From DATFXM01 sp035315885 (lineage in GTDB: Bacteria > Acidobacteriota > Blastocatellia > UBA7656), in contig DATFXM010000089.1 in NCBI GenBank assembly GCA_035315885.1, positions 1 through 54,094 of the forward strand: a stretch of 54,094 bases of DNA, given 5' to 3'. The notes under the pieces were generated by a model. That model made no database searches. It was not told the DNA's origin and saw only the letters and a program-made list of their open reading frames with translations. Both the position numbers and the translations under genes were made by a program. Of the stretch, positions 1 to 8,689 are shown piece by piece; position 1 is the first letter of the stretch; the number at the start of each line of letters is the position of its first letter.

Positions 1-2
1 TG

Positions 3-548
3 TTGCTCGCACTCGGCGTCGTGTTTGCGGTAACCGCCGTATCCACTCTTTACTATTTCCTGATCGTGAAACCCAAACGAGCCGCAGCCAAACAGGAATT
101 CGCGGCCAAGCTGAACCCACAGGGTAGCGCGACGGCTTCGCCCGCTGGTGCGAAGGGCCAGGAACCACCTGCCGCTTCGCCGGGAGCTCAGCCCTCGGGA
201 GGTCAGCCTGCGGGAACTCAGCCTGCTGCAAGCCAGCCGGCGGCAAGTCAGCCCGCGGTTCCGGCCGGTACGACGAACGACCCTTCTGGTCGATTCGCGC
301 TTCAGGCTGCATCATTTCCAAGTCCGGCCGCCGCCGGCGAGTTCGCTACGAAGCTGGTTCGTGCAGGCGTTCCCGCCTATGTCGTATCTGCCGAAATCCC
401 GAAACGCGGACGCTGGTATCGAGTGAGAGTCGGCAAGTTCAGCTCGCAGGATGATGCAAACAAGTTTGCAGGAGACGCGAAGTTGCGCGCTAAGACGGCA
501 GGGGTCACCCTTGCTCTGGTGGTGTGTGATTACGAAAAGCCCGACTAG
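3..548 (+). CDS. SPOR-domain protein, 5' end probably cut by the window
   Basis: The first residues form a membrane segment (about residues 1-22, ending before a KPKR stretch). A Pro/Ala/Gln/Ser-rich linker with repeated SQPA-type units follows (about 45-90), then a C-terminal SPOR-like domain (about 95-175, from RFALQAASF to the VTLALVV strand). SPOR domains bind denuded septal peptidoglycan, so an envelope or division role is likely. The only start in view is TTG at position 3, at the window edge, so the real N-terminus probably lies upstream. The amidase gene begins 8 bases downstream, which fits a shared transcript and role. Domain call good; precise function unknown. Confidence 0.7.
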   Translation: MLALGVVFAVTAVSTLYYFLIVKPKRAAAKQEFAAKLNPQGSATASPAGAKGQEPPAASPGAQPSGGQPAGTQPAASQPAASQPAVPAGTTNDPSGRFALQAASFPSPAAAGEFATKLVRAGVPAYVVSAEIPKRGRWYRVRVGKFSSQDDANKFAGDAKLRAKTAGVTLALVVCDYEKPD

Positions 549-556
549 TAAGCACC

Positions 557-1903
557 ATGACCGGAATGCCCGAGCTCGACGCACGGAAACTGAGGCACGC
601 GAAGCTCATTGAGCAGTACTCGAAGTACATCGATTCACCGGTACAGCGGCTGAAGTTTCTGAACAACGCGTTGAGCACCGATCAGCCTCGCAGCCGCCGT
701 TCGCTTCGCCTGCTGCCGTTTGTTGGAACGCTGCCCGAGCGCGCGCGTCTGGTAGTAGAGCTCTCGAAAGTGCTCCCGCCAAACCGGCCGGCTCCGCTGG
801 GAGTGAGACTCACTTCAATAGCGTACCGTGTGCGGTTCGCTCTGTACGCGTTGAGTTTACTGGTTATGATTTCGGCGGCGGTTGCGGTGGTGTACGTAGG
901 GTCACGGCTGATTGGCAGCATTTCGATCGAGGCCAAGGAGAATTCCGATCGCAAGCTGAGACAGGTGGCGGCAAATTCCGGTGAAGCGGTAGCAGCGATC
1001 GGATCCGAAGCCGGCCTGACGCTCGACAAGGTGTGGTTGGCGGAGCAAGGCGACGGATACGAGTTCTACAGCAACGGTGCGCGAGTGCTCACAGAATTTC
1101 AAACGGAGGGACCGAAACGGAACTACTATCGATTCGACGTGAACGCGTTGAGCTCGACTTCCGATTCGGCGGAAATGAGTAACGCACCGGCGGGAATCGT
1201 GTACCACATCTCCGAGAGCGACATGATCCCGTTTTACGACAGCAACAATTCGTCGCTTCAAAACCACTCGAAGCAGCTTCTGGAGTACGCGCGAAACCAC
1301 CGGTTGTATAACTACGTGATCGACCGGTTTGGAAGAAGCTATCGAATTGTTCCTGATGAACAGGTCGCCACTCATGCCGGGAACTCGGTCTGGAGCGACG
1401 GACGCAACCTTTGGGTGAATTTGAGCTCGAGCTTCATCGGCATCTGCTTTGAGGGAAATTCGGGGGACGGTCCAGCCGTGGGAGCGGATGGCATAAACGA
1501 GGCGCAGATCTACGCGGCTCGCGTGCTGACCGCGGTGCTGCGGTCAAAGTATGGGATCTCTGACGCGAACTGTGTCACCCACGGGTTGGTGAGCGTAAAC
1601 CCCTCAAACCGGCTAATGGGCTTTCACACCGATTGGGTGGCGGGATTTCCGTTTGAGGCGGTGGGGCTGACCAACAAATACGATGCTGAGCTGCTGACGG
1701 TTTCCAGGCTTGGATTTGGTTACGATCGCGCTTATCTTTCCGCGGCGGGCGGTGGTAAGTTTGTCGGGCTCGATCTGGCGGAGACGGCGCTAAGGGAGAC
1801 CGCCCGAAAAAACGCGGTTCCGGTTGAAGAGCAGCGCCGCGAGTTGTACAAGGTATTTCAGCGCGCTTATCAAAAACAGCATGCGCTGGAGAAAGATTCG
1901 TGA
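557..1903 (+). CDS. Membrane-anchored N-acetylmuramoyl-L-alanine amidase (Amidase_2 fold)
   Basis: This 448-residue protein has a cytoplasmic N-terminus, one membrane segment at about 94-116 and an extracytoplasmic C-terminal domain resembling the Amidase_2/PGRP/AmpD fold. The amidase pattern is visible: YHIS with His217, an ATHAG segment (His273), VTHG with His342, and a TDW segment with Asp359. His217, His342 and Asp359 are the probable zinc ligands, by analogy with AmpD/AmiD. It would cut the bond between muramic acid and the stem peptide. The SPOR gene just upstream supports a cell-wall job. The long N-terminal region (1-93) is unlike simple amidases and I do not recognise it. The stop codon lies inside a heptad repeat. 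Confidence 0.75.
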   Translation: MTGMPELDARKLRHAKLIEQYSKYIDSPVQRLKFLNNALSTDQPRSRRSLRLLPFVGTLPERARLVVELSKVLPPNRPAPLGVRLTSIAYRVRFALYALSLLVMISAAVAVVYVGSRLIGSISIEAKENSDRKLRQVAANSGEAVAAIGSEAGLTLDKVWLAEQGDGYEFYSNGARVLTEFQTEGPKRNYYRFDVNALSSTSDSAEMSNAPAGIVYHISESDMIPFYDSNNSSLQNHSKQLLEYARNHRLYNYVIDRFGRSYRIVPDEQVATHAGNSVWSDGRNLWVNLSSSFIGICFEGNSGDGPAVGADGINEAQIYAARVLTAVLRSKYGISDANCVTHGLVSVNPSNRLMGFHTDWVAGFPFEAVGLTNKYDAELLTVSRLGFGYDRAYLSAAGGGKFVGLDLAETALRETARKNAVPVEEQRRELYKVFQRAYQKQHALEKDS

Positions 1904-1953
1904 GGCGTGAAGGCGTGAGGCGTGATCGCTGAGATCGTCACGCTTCACCTGCC
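1901..1953. repeat. Heptad repeat, GGCGTGA type, with inverted arm
   Basis: Starting at the amidase stop codon, the GGCGTGA unit is repeated about three times (one step 8 bp). A short centre follows, then an inverted arm (TCACGCTTCACCTGCC). The two arms could pair as a hairpin. This is the shortest member of the heptad class seen across the window. Confidence 0.6.
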
Positions 1954-1971
1954 GGCGAATCGCGGATCGGT

Positions 1972-3312
1972 ATGAACAAGTCAGACCTGATTGAAGAGGC
2001 GATGCGGCGCGGGGGTTTTACGCGTCAACGGGCCTCGCGCGGGATCGACGCGACTTTGGAGATTATCAAGCGCGAGCTTTCGAGTGATGGGCGAATTCAT
2101 ATACGCGGTCTCGGACGCCTGTTGCTCAAACCTAAGCGCAAAGGTTTTTTGCCCGCGTCCCCTGTTCCGATACCTGCGGGCAAGTCGGTCCGGCTGAAGG
2201 CAGCCAGATCTGCCGTCGCTATTTTGAGATCCGAGCCCCTCAAGCTCGATAACCAAGCATTAGAATCTGGAGGAATCATGGACAAGAAGGAACGAGAGAA
2301 TCAGAACGAGGCCGTCGCCGCTGAGGGCTCGGCGCTTGGCCTTGACGTCGGTACGAGCCGGCTTGTGCTGGCAAGCGGGACCGCCGATCGCATCAAGGCG
2401 AAAAGCGAGCTGAACGCATTTCTGGCTGTGCCGTTTTCACGCTTTACCGAGAACATCCTGAAACAGAACAAGGTCAACTATCAGTTGAACGGCGGTACCA
2501 CGATTCAGGTTTTCGGGAACGAGGCCGCACAGTTCGCCAACGTCTTCAACGCCGAAGTCAGGCGCCCGATGATGGGGGGTACTCTGAATCCGTCCGAGGA
2601 ATATTCGCTTCCGGTGATGCACGCCATCATCCAGCAGCTCGTGCGACGGACGAACAGGCATGAGAACCTGCGCTTCAGCATCCCGGGTCCGCTGCGAGAA
2701 TCGGGTTCGCCCGACCTCGTCTATCACGAAGCGATGCTGCGCGACCTGTTCAACGGCATGGGATACAGCGCAAAGTCGGTTAACGAGGGAATGGCTGTAG
2801 TCTTTTCCGAACTCGAAAAAGAGAACTTCACCGGGCTCGGCGTGAGCTGCGGCGGCGGAATGTGCAACGTGGCTCTGGCGTTCATGTCCATCCCGGTCAT
2901 GACCTTCAGCACGAGCAAGGCCGGCGACTACATCGACCGCAACGTGGGGAACGTGACCGGCGAAGCGGCAACTCGCATCCGCTCGATCAAGGAAGAAAGC
3001 CTGGATCTGTCGCGTCAGCCGCAAAACAAGTACGAAAGCGCACTGCACGTCTACTATGACGACGTGATTCTGTCGCTTGTCGAAGCCGTCCGAAGCGAGC
3101 TGGCTGCCACCAAGAATCTGCCTAAGGTGGACAAGCCGATTCCGATCGTGTTGAGCGGCGGTACTGCAAAACCGAAGGGATTCCTTGATAAGTTCCGGCA
3201 GGTCATCGAGCGTGACGGTTTCCCGCTGCAGGTCTCGGAGATTCGGCTAGCCGAAGATCCATTGACCGCAACCGCCCGCGGTTGTCTCATCGCGGCGCTG
3301 TACGAGGCGTGA
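1972..3312 (+). CDS. HU-like domain fused in frame to an actin-like ATPase (possible two-start gene)
   Basis: The open frame gives 446 residues. Residues 1-88 resemble an HU/IHF DNA-binding protein: MNKSDLIEEA start, a GLGR turn, and an IPAGKSVRLKAA ending matching HU's final strand and helix, with a short DNA-binding arm. From Met103 (base 2278) the protein is an actin/Hsp70-superfamily ATPase with LGLDVGTSRLVLASG as phosphate loop 1, LGVSCGGGMCNVALA as phosphate loop 2 and IVLSGGTAKPKGF as the adenosine motif. GGAGG sits just before base 2278, so a separate 344-345-residue ATPase could also be made. The actin-like part may be MreB/FtsA/ParM-related; the exact family is uncertain. A strong terminator follows. 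Confidence 0.7.
   Translation: MNKSDLIEEAMRRGGFTRQRASRGIDATLEIIKRELSSDGRIHIRGLGRLLLKPKRKGFLPASPVPIPAGKSVRLKAARSAVAILRSEPLKLDNQALESGGIMDKKERENQNEAVAAEGSALGLDVGTSRLVLASGTADRIKAKSELNAFLAVPFSRFTENILKQNKVNYQLNGGTTIQVFGNEAAQFANVFNAEVRRPMMGGTLNPSEEYSLPVMHAIIQQLVRRTNRHENLRFSIPGPLRESGSPDLVYHEAMLRDLFNGMGYSAKSVNEGMAVVFSELEKENFTGLGVSCGGGMCNVALAFMSIPVMTFSTSKAGDYIDRNVGNVTGEAATRIRSIKEESLDLSRQPQNKYESALHVYYDDVILSLVEAVRSELAATKNLPKVDKPIPIVLSGGTAKPKGFLDKFRQVIERDGFPLQVSEIRLAEDPLTATARGCLIAALYEA
2266..2280 (+). promoter_or_regulatory. Internal ribosome binding site and second start (Met103)
   Basis: TCTGGAGGAATC precedes ATG at 2278, with GGAGG about five bases before it. It lies inside the open frame exactly at the boundary between the HU-like and actin-like parts, so translation may start here as well as at 1972. 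Confidence 0.6.
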
Positions 3313-3322
3313 CGGACAAGGC

Positions 3323-3359
3323 AAAAACGGGCGGTTGATTCATCGCCGCCCGTTTTTTT
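3323..3359 (+). terminator. Rho-independent terminator after the actin-like gene
   Basis: CGGGCGG (3328-3334) pairs with CCGCCCG (3346-3352) around an 11-base loop and is followed by seven T. A preceding run of A extends the stem. It is a textbook intrinsic terminator. Confidence 0.9.
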
Positions 3360-3452
3360 GCATCTAACAACATCGACAACGCTCGACGTTGTAAGTGCTT
3401 GAATCTTTTCGGCAAAGTTGGTGCCGGCAAGCCGATCATGCAGTCCGGCCAG

Positions 3453-3482
3453 TTGGAACGAGCGACTGTGCCGGTGTAGAAT
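3453..3482 (+). promoter_or_regulatory. Candidate sigma-70 promoter for the zinc-ribbon gene
   Basis: TTGGAA (3453-3458) and TAGAAT (3477-3482) are separated by 18 bases and lie 34 bases before the ATG at 3516. The block follows the terminator at 3323-3359, where a new transcript is expected. Confidence 0.45.
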
Positions 3483-3515
3483 GTCGCCTGTTAAGCGATC
3501 ACGGAGACTCTGGGT

Positions 3516-4205
3516 ATGAAGATCTGTCCTGTCTGCAACGAGGCGTTCATCGAGGAGATGAACTTCTGTGATGTAGACGGAACTCCCCTCGATCGAGACC
3601 CGGTCGTCGTGGCCCAGACTAAGAACAAGCTGTGGTCGATTCTGGGAGTCGTGCTGTTGGTTGGGGCGCTAGGGCTCTCGGCTACGGTGGTGTTTCTGCC
3701 GAAGCCGCGTCCTGCATCTACTTTTGCCAGCCCGGAAACAACCTCAGCCACTAACGCCAAGAGCGCAGCCGCAGAATCGCATCCAACGCCCGCGGCCGCG
3801 CCAACGTCGCCCGACGCTGCCGCCTCCGACCCTGTTGCCGCTACCGCTTCGGCGAGCGAACCCAAAGTACGAGAGCGCGGCGAATCGGCGAAAGCGCCGT
3901 TCAACGGTCCAGCGCCCGATCCCAAGGCCGCCGCCCTCAGTTCAAACGACGGCAGCGACTCGACCGTCCACACGAAAGCCGACCCTCCCGTATCTCCCAA
4001 GTCCGAAACTTCAAAGGCTTCTCGCGCAACGGCTCCGGCTGCTGACGGCGAGGACGGAAAGTCAGTATCCGGTTCAGAATCGAAGAAGGAATCTCAGCAA
4101 GCTCAAGCATCGCATCCCGGAGAAAAAGACAGCAGGAAGAAACCCGACGAGAAGAAGAAGGGTGGATTCTTCAAAGTCTTCAAGAAGATCTTCGGCAAAG
4201 ATTAG
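3516..4205 (+). CDS. Zinc-ribbon membrane protein with low-complexity tail
   Basis: The 229-residue protein begins with a CPVC zinc-ribbon half (Cys5, Cys8) and a second cysteine in NFCDVDGTPL. One membrane helix follows at about 44-66. A long region rich in Ala, Pro, Ser, Glu and Lys then leads to a lysine- and phenylalanine-rich end (KKGGFFKVFKKIFGKD) that could form an amphipathic basic helix on membrane or nucleic acid. No enzyme motif is visible. Function unknown. The GC-rich tail opens long overlapping frames, but the zinc-ribbon start fixes this frame. Confidence 0.75.
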   Translation: MKICPVCNEAFIEEMNFCDVDGTPLDRDPVVVAQTKNKLWSILGVVLLVGALGLSATVVFLPKPRPASTFASPETTSATNAKSAAAESHPTPAAAPTSPDAAASDPVAATASASEPKVRERGESAKAPFNGPAPDPKAAALSSNDGSDSTVHTKADPPVSPKSETSKASRATAPAADGEDGKSVSGSESKKESQQAQASHPGEKDSRKKPDEKKKGGFFKVFKKIFGKD

Positions 4206-4254
4206 TCCTCCTTGGACTCTCGCGTTCAGGTTTAGCAGTCATCCCCGGTTCGAC

Positions 4255-4333
4255 AAACCCCAAACCCTAAACCCGAAACCCCAAACCGATCCAGTTCCCT
4301 ATTCACTATTTACTATTCAACATTTAGTATTCC
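4255..4333. repeat. Two adjacent heptad arrays (AAACCCN and CTATTYA types)
   Basis: Five units of AAACCCN run from 4255 to about 4289. After a 9-base break, five degenerate CTATTCA/CTATTTA-type units follow to 4333, just before the ATG of the AAA+ gene at 4337. Both have a 7-bp period despite different unit sequence. Confidence 0.7.
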
Positions 4334-4336
4334 TGC

Positions 4337-5806
4337 ATGACGTTGCCACGCACTATTGCCGAACTTAAGGACAGCCCGTTTTCGGAACATCGGGTTCGAA
4401 CGCGTTCAATCAAGGATGAGCTTCGTGAGAACCTGTTGCGCAAACTGCGGCGCCGTGAAACGGTGTTCCCCGGAATCGTGGGTTATGACGATTCGGTTGT
4501 GCCACAGATAACAAACGCGATTCTGTCGCGGCACAACTTCATACTACTGGGTCTCCGCGGGCAGGCAAAGAGCCGGCTTATGCGTGAGCTGGTGGCTCTG
4601 CTCGACGAGCTGACACCTGCCATAGCCGGCTGCGAGATTAACGACAACCCGTACGCTCCGATCTGCAAGTCATGCCGGCTGCTGCTAGCCGAGCACGGGG
4701 ATCAGACCCCCATCGCTTTTATTTCGCGCGATGAGCGGTACGTGGAAAAACTGGCTACGCCGGACGTGACGATAGCTGATCTGATTGGCGATCTGGACCC
4801 GATCAAGGCGGCACGCGGCGGCCACCTGCTCTCCGATGAACTGACAATTCACTACGGCCTGCTGCCTCGAGCTAACCGCGGCATATTTGCGATAAACGAG
4901 CTTCCCGACCTCGCAGGAAAGGTCCAGGTTGGACTGTTCAACATCATGCAGGAGGGCGATGTCCAGATAAAAGGCTACCCGGTTCGAATGCCGCTGGACG
5001 TAATGCTGGTATTCTCGGCTAATCCTGAAGACTACACTGCGAGGGGAAAGATCATCACCCCGCTCAAAGACCGCATAGGTTCGGAGATCCTCACTCACTA
5101 TCCGGCTACGATAGACGACGGCATTAGGATCACCCGACAGGAAGCCTGGCTGAAAAGAGCGAATGCAAACTTGATCGTGCCTGAGTTCATTATGGAGTTG
5201 GTCGAGCGCATCGCTTTTGAGGCGAGGGCCGACCAGCGAGTGGACCGCCGCTCGGGGGTCAGCCAGCGGTTGCCCATCTCGGTGATGGAAAACGTCTTGT
5301 CAAACTGCGAGCGCCGAGCGTTGATTTCGGGGGAGTCTACGGCAGTCCCCAGAGTCTGCGACGTCTACGCTGCGCTACCTGCGATGACCGGCAAACTCGA
5401 GCTCGAATACGAGGGAGAGCAGCGCGGAGCAGCGAACGTCGCGCGCGATCTTGTGCGGGTGGCGGTTGGACAGACGTTTGAAGCCTACTTCGAGCATCTC
5501 GACTGTTCGGACGTTATTGAGTGGTTCAACGAAGGGGGCGCAATCCGAGTCGGAGACACAGACAGCTCGGATCTGTGTCTGTCTACTTTCCGTAGTGTCA
5601 GTGGCCTGATTCTGACTGCTCTTGAATCCCGGTTGGCCGGCGAGTCGCAACCCGAGCTTCTAGCCTCGGTGTGCGAGTTAATCCTCGAAGGGCTTTACTC
5701 AAAGAAGAAGATCAGTCGAAGCCAGGAGCGCGGGTATATAGCGGCGAAGCCGGAATCGAAGAGCTATGGGTTCGACAGCATCAGCCGCTCGGGCAAGATA
5801 AATTAG
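4337..5806 (+). CDS. BchI/MoxR-like AAA+ ATPase
   Basis: This 489-residue protein resembles the magnesium-chelatase I-subunit branch of AAA+ ATPases. The Walker A motif is GLRGQAKS (72-79), unusual in having Ala before Lys. A Walker B-like IFAINELP lies at 183-190 with Asn-Glu instead of Asp-Glu, and a sensor-1-like VFSANPEDYTARG at about 225-237. Cysteines at 99, 110 and 113 (ICKSC) may bind metal. The gene ends 3 bases before the VWA gene, so the two are almost certainly co-translated. BchI/BchD-like and MoxR/VWA pairs act in metal insertion or protein maturation; no tetrapyrrole genes are nearby, so the substrate is unknown. Confidence 0.85.
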   Translation: MTLPRTIAELKDSPFSEHRVRTRSIKDELRENLLRKLRRRETVFPGIVGYDDSVVPQITNAILSRHNFILLGLRGQAKSRLMRELVALLDELTPAIAGCEINDNPYAPICKSCRLLLAEHGDQTPIAFISRDERYVEKLATPDVTIADLIGDLDPIKAARGGHLLSDELTIHYGLLPRANRGIFAINELPDLAGKVQVGLFNIMQEGDVQIKGYPVRMPLDVMLVFSANPEDYTARGKIITPLKDRIGSEILTHYPATIDDGIRITRQEAWLKRANANLIVPEFIMELVERIAFEARADQRVDRRSGVSQRLPISVMENVLSNCERRALISGESTAVPRVCDVYAALPAMTGKLELEYEGEQRGAANVARDLVRVAVGQTFEAYFEHLDCSDVIEWFNEGGAIRVGDTDSSDLCLSTFRSVSGLILTALESRLAGESQPELLASVCELILEGLYSKKKISRSQERGYIAAKPESKSYGFDSISRSGKIN

Positions 5807-5809
5807 TCC

Positions 5810-7066
5810 ATGCCTTTCAATAAGTACTCAAGATTCACCGGCGCAGAATGGGAATCGATCAGCCTCGAAGACTTGCTGAATCGGCTTTCAGAATTCCTAC
5901 TGCAATCCGGGTTCGATGATCCGTACTCGCGGTATTGGGGAGACCCGGACCAATCCCTGGATGCGCTGCGCGAGGCCATCATGCAGGCTTTGATGGAGCT
6001 GCTGTCTGACGAGGAACTGGATCTGCTTTCCGACTCGCAGGGCAATATGGATTCTGAGAAGCTGGCCGAGCTGATCGACCGGCTCATCGAACGACTCGTT
6101 CAAGAAGGTTACATACGAATAGAAAGCCGGGAGCAAGCTCCGCAGGGTCGATCGAGGCGGGATCGCACTCGCGGGCGCACCGGCAAACCGGTCGAGAGGA
6201 GCGTCAAGTTCGAGCTTACCGACAAGAGCCTCGACTTCCTGGGATTTCGGGCGCTGAAAGATCTCTTGGCGTCGCTAGGCAAATCGTCATTCGGCCGGCA
6301 CGACACGAACCACCTCGCGACCGGCGTTGATGCAAGTGAGTCCTCACGGCGCTACGAGTTTGGCGACACACTCAACCTGGATGTAAACGCGATGCTCAAA
6401 TCGGCAATTCAGCGAGAGGGTCTCGGCGTGCCTATAAATCTCGAGTATCAGGATTTGATGGTGCATCAGACGGAATATCAAAGCTCGTGCGCAACCGTCC
6501 TAATGCTGGATTGCTCGCACTCGATGATTCTTTACGGCGAAGACAGGTTCACCCCGGCCAAGCGCGTAGCACTGGCGTTGACCCATCTGATTCGAACGCA
6601 GTACCCGGGAGATTCGCTGCGCGTCGTTTTGTTTCACGACTCGGCAGAAGAGATTCCGCTTTCCACGCTAGCCAGGGCTCAAGTTGGGCCTTACCACACG
6701 AACACCAGTGAGGGGCTGAGACTTGCGCGCAGGATTCTCATGTCGCAGCGAAAGGACATGCGTCAGATCATCATGATCACCGACGGGAAGCCCTCGGCAA
6801 TGACGCTCGAAGGGGGAAGGATTTACAAGAACCCGATGGGGCTTGATCCGAGAATACTGCAGGAGACGTTTCGTGAAGTAGCGCTCTGCCGGCGCAGCGG
6901 GATAATGATCAATACCTTCATGCTGGCAGACGACTACTACCTTGTGGATTTCGTAAAGCGAGTGACCGAGATCTGCAAGGGTAAGGCTTACTTCACGACT
7001 ACCGTGACCCTCGGGCAATACATCTTGATGGACTACATGAGACGCAGAACTAAACGAGTGACGTGA
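5810..7066 (+). CDS. VWA-domain partner of the BchI-like ATPase
   Basis: The 418-residue protein has a charged helical N-terminal region, a basic linker (about 112-132) and a C-terminal von Willebrand A domain. The MIDAS motif is LMLDCSHSM (Asp234, Ser236, Ser238), with a later ITDGKPS segment giving a further acidic residue. Such domains bind protein partners through Mg2+ and act as adaptors for MoxR/BchI ATPases. It starts 3 bases after the ATPase stop. No signal peptide is seen, so the pair probably works in the cytoplasm. The stop codon opens into a heptad array. Confidence 0.85.
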   Translation: MPFNKYSRFTGAEWESISLEDLLNRLSEFLLQSGFDDPYSRYWGDPDQSLDALREAIMQALMELLSDEELDLLSDSQGNMDSEKLAELIDRLIERLVQEGYIRIESREQAPQGRSRRDRTRGRTGKPVERSVKFELTDKSLDFLGFRALKDLLASLGKSSFGRHDTNHLATGVDASESSRRYEFGDTLNLDVNAMLKSAIQREGLGVPINLEYQDLMVHQTEYQSSCATVLMLDCSHSMILYGEDRFTPAKRVALALTHLIRTQYPGDSLRVVLFHDSAEEIPLSTLARAQVGPYHTNTSEGLRLARRILMSQRKDMRQIIMITDGKPSAMTLEGGRIYKNPMGLDPRILQETFREVALCRRSGIMINTFMLADDYYLVDFVKRVTEICKGKAYFTTTVTLGQYILMDYMRRRTKRVT

Positions 7067-7262
7067 GGAAGTGCCGAGTGCTGAGTGCTGAGTGCTGAGT
7101 AACACCCCCTAAAGGTTTGTTCGAACTCTATCCCCTGGTGAGTCCGCCGAACCGAGAGCTAAAAAATTAAGTTCTGAGTTCTGAGTTCTGAGTATTGTTC
7201 CTTGAGTCTCTGATGTAGTCGACTTCTCTCAAGTTCCTCACTCAGCACTCAGCACTCCTCTC
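7064..7262. repeat. Heptad arrays between VWA and MFS genes
   Basis: Three blocks are seen. GAGTGCT units begin at the VWA stop codon (7064-7103, entry GGAAGTGCCGAG). GAGTTCT units lie at about 7168-7196. Inverted CACTCAG units lie at about 7239-7258. The first and third could pair as arms around the middle. Nothing else is visible in this 234-base gap. Confidence 0.75.
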
Positions 7263-7300
7263 TCGCCTCCGACGCCTGCGCACGGTACAATGTCGCCGCC

Positions 7301-8572
7301 TTGAGCTCAGTCGATCATGTCGATTCAACTCAGACGGTCAGCTCGGTATCAGGTGACCGGGCAATGATTGTCGTCTCGCTCGCGGTGCTCCTGGGTTCAT
7401 CCACGTGGTTTTCGGGCACTGCGGTCGTATCTCTCATAAGCCGAGAGTGGTCTCTCAGCGACGCTCAAAGCGCCTGGCTGACCATTGCTGTTCAATTCGG
7501 GTTCATCACTGGCACCTTCGCCTACTCACTTCTGAACCTGGCTGATCGATTTAGTCCGAGACACGTATTCCTGGTATCCGCTCTGGGGGGCGCGGTATTC
7601 AACGCTTGCTTCGCATTGTTGGCAGGAGATCTGATCAGCGGCGTCACGTTTCGTTTTCTTACCGGCGTCACACTTGCCGGCGTCTACCCGGTGGGAATGA
7701 AGATCATCGCCAGTTGGTTCCGGTCAGGTCTTGGCTGGAGACTCGGGGTGCTGGTAGGTGCTTTGACGATGGGTACCGCGTCGCCGTTTCTTGTCCGGGC
7801 AGTGGGTGGGCAATTCGAGTGGCGTACTCTGGCGCTCGTTGCGTCGGCGAGCGCCGCGGCCGGAGGCGTGCTAATGGTTCTGGCAGTCGGCGACGGGCCA
7901 TACTTGAAGGGACGCGCGGCGTTCGACTGGCGAATGGTGTTGAGAGTTTTCGACGGCGAGAAATTCCGCTACACCGCGCTTGGGTACTTCGGGCATATGT
8001 GGGAGCTGTACGCGTTCTGGTCGCTGTGCTCGTTTTATCTTGCGTCCAGATTCAGAGCCGGTGATCCCAGCTTTGACATCACGAAACCGGGCCCGTTGTT
8101 GCCGCTCCTTTCGTTTGCGATTGTTGCTGCTGGAGCACTCGGCTGTGTCGTTGGGGGGAGAGTATCGAGGCGAACCGGGGAACGCAACGTCGCTCTTGTT
8201 TCGATGATTGCGAGCGCCAGCCTGTGTGCTTTGTCCGGATTTGCATTCGCGTTGCCGCTTGCGTTGGTCATTATCTATTTGTTCGTCTGGGGGGTATTCG
8301 TGGTATCCGACTCGCCGCAGTTCTCAGCGCTGGCGGCAAGGTACTGTCCTGCCGAGTACACGGGGACTGCACTCACGCTGCAGAACGGAATCGGTTTTGC
8401 GGTCACAGTGATCTCGATCGAGCTGTTACCGCTAATCGCGGGCCGTATCGGCTGGCGATGGACATTTGTATTTCTCTCCTTCGGCCCGGCAATCGGGGCT
8501 TATTTCATGCAGAAGCTGGGAGAGGATGAGGGGATGAGGCGACGCGGGGAGGAGGGACGCGGAGAAGAGTGA
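7301..8572 (+). CDS. MFS transporter
   Basis: The protein has about 12 hydrophobic segments and the usual MFS layout, with an amphipathic loop near the middle. It belongs broadly to the anion/nitrate-sugar-phosphate type of MFS carriers; the substrate cannot be read from sequence. The start is uncertain: TTG at 7301 is the longest choice, 423 residues. The last 15 or so residues (from GEDEG to GRGEE) are encoded by the left arm of an octad repeat, so the gene appears to have run into the repeat and lost its ancestral C-terminus. Confidence 0.8.
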   Translation: MSSVDHVDSTQTVSSVSGDRAMIVVSLAVLLGSSTWFSGTAVVSLISREWSLSDAQSAWLTIAVQFGFITGTFAYSLLNLADRFSPRHVFLVSALGGAVFNACFALLAGDLISGVTFRFLTGVTLAGVYPVGMKIIASWFRSGLGWRLGVLVGALTMGTASPFLVRAVGGQFEWRTLALVASASAAAGGVLMVLAVGDGPYLKGRAAFDWRMVLRVFDGEKFRYTALGYFGHMWELYAFWSLCSFYLASRFRAGDPSFDITKPGPLLPLLSFAIVAAGALGCVVGGRVSRRTGERNVALVSMIASASLCALSGFAFALPLALVIIYLFVWGVFVVSDSPQFSALAARYCPAEYTGTALTLQNGIGFAVTVISIELLPLIAGRIGWRWTFVFLSFGPAIGAYFMQKLGEDEGMRRRGEEGRGEE

Positions 8573-8688
8573 CGCGCGGAGAGGGCGAATTGCCGATCAT
8601 ACGATCATTGGATTCTTCCGGGTCACCGCTTCGCCCCTTCTCTCCTCTCCGCGTCTCTCCTCTCCGCGTCGCACCTCATCTCCCCAAG
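8524..8688. repeat. Octad inverted-repeat element, copy O1
   Basis: The left arm (GACGCGGGGAGGAGGGACGCGG type) overlaps the MFS C-terminal codons. The centre is ATGATCATTGG-like. The core CCGGGTCACCGCTTCGCCCC (8618-8637) opens a right arm of CTCTCCGCGTC units ending in CACCTCATCTCCCC, the inverse of the left end. It sits between convergent genes. Confidence 0.75.
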
Positions 8689-8689
8689 C

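Noticed and set aside
4255..4289. AAACCCN heptads resembling plant telomere repeats
   Set aside because: The window is bacterial and the units are short, degenerate and like the other heptad arrays, so they are not telomeric.
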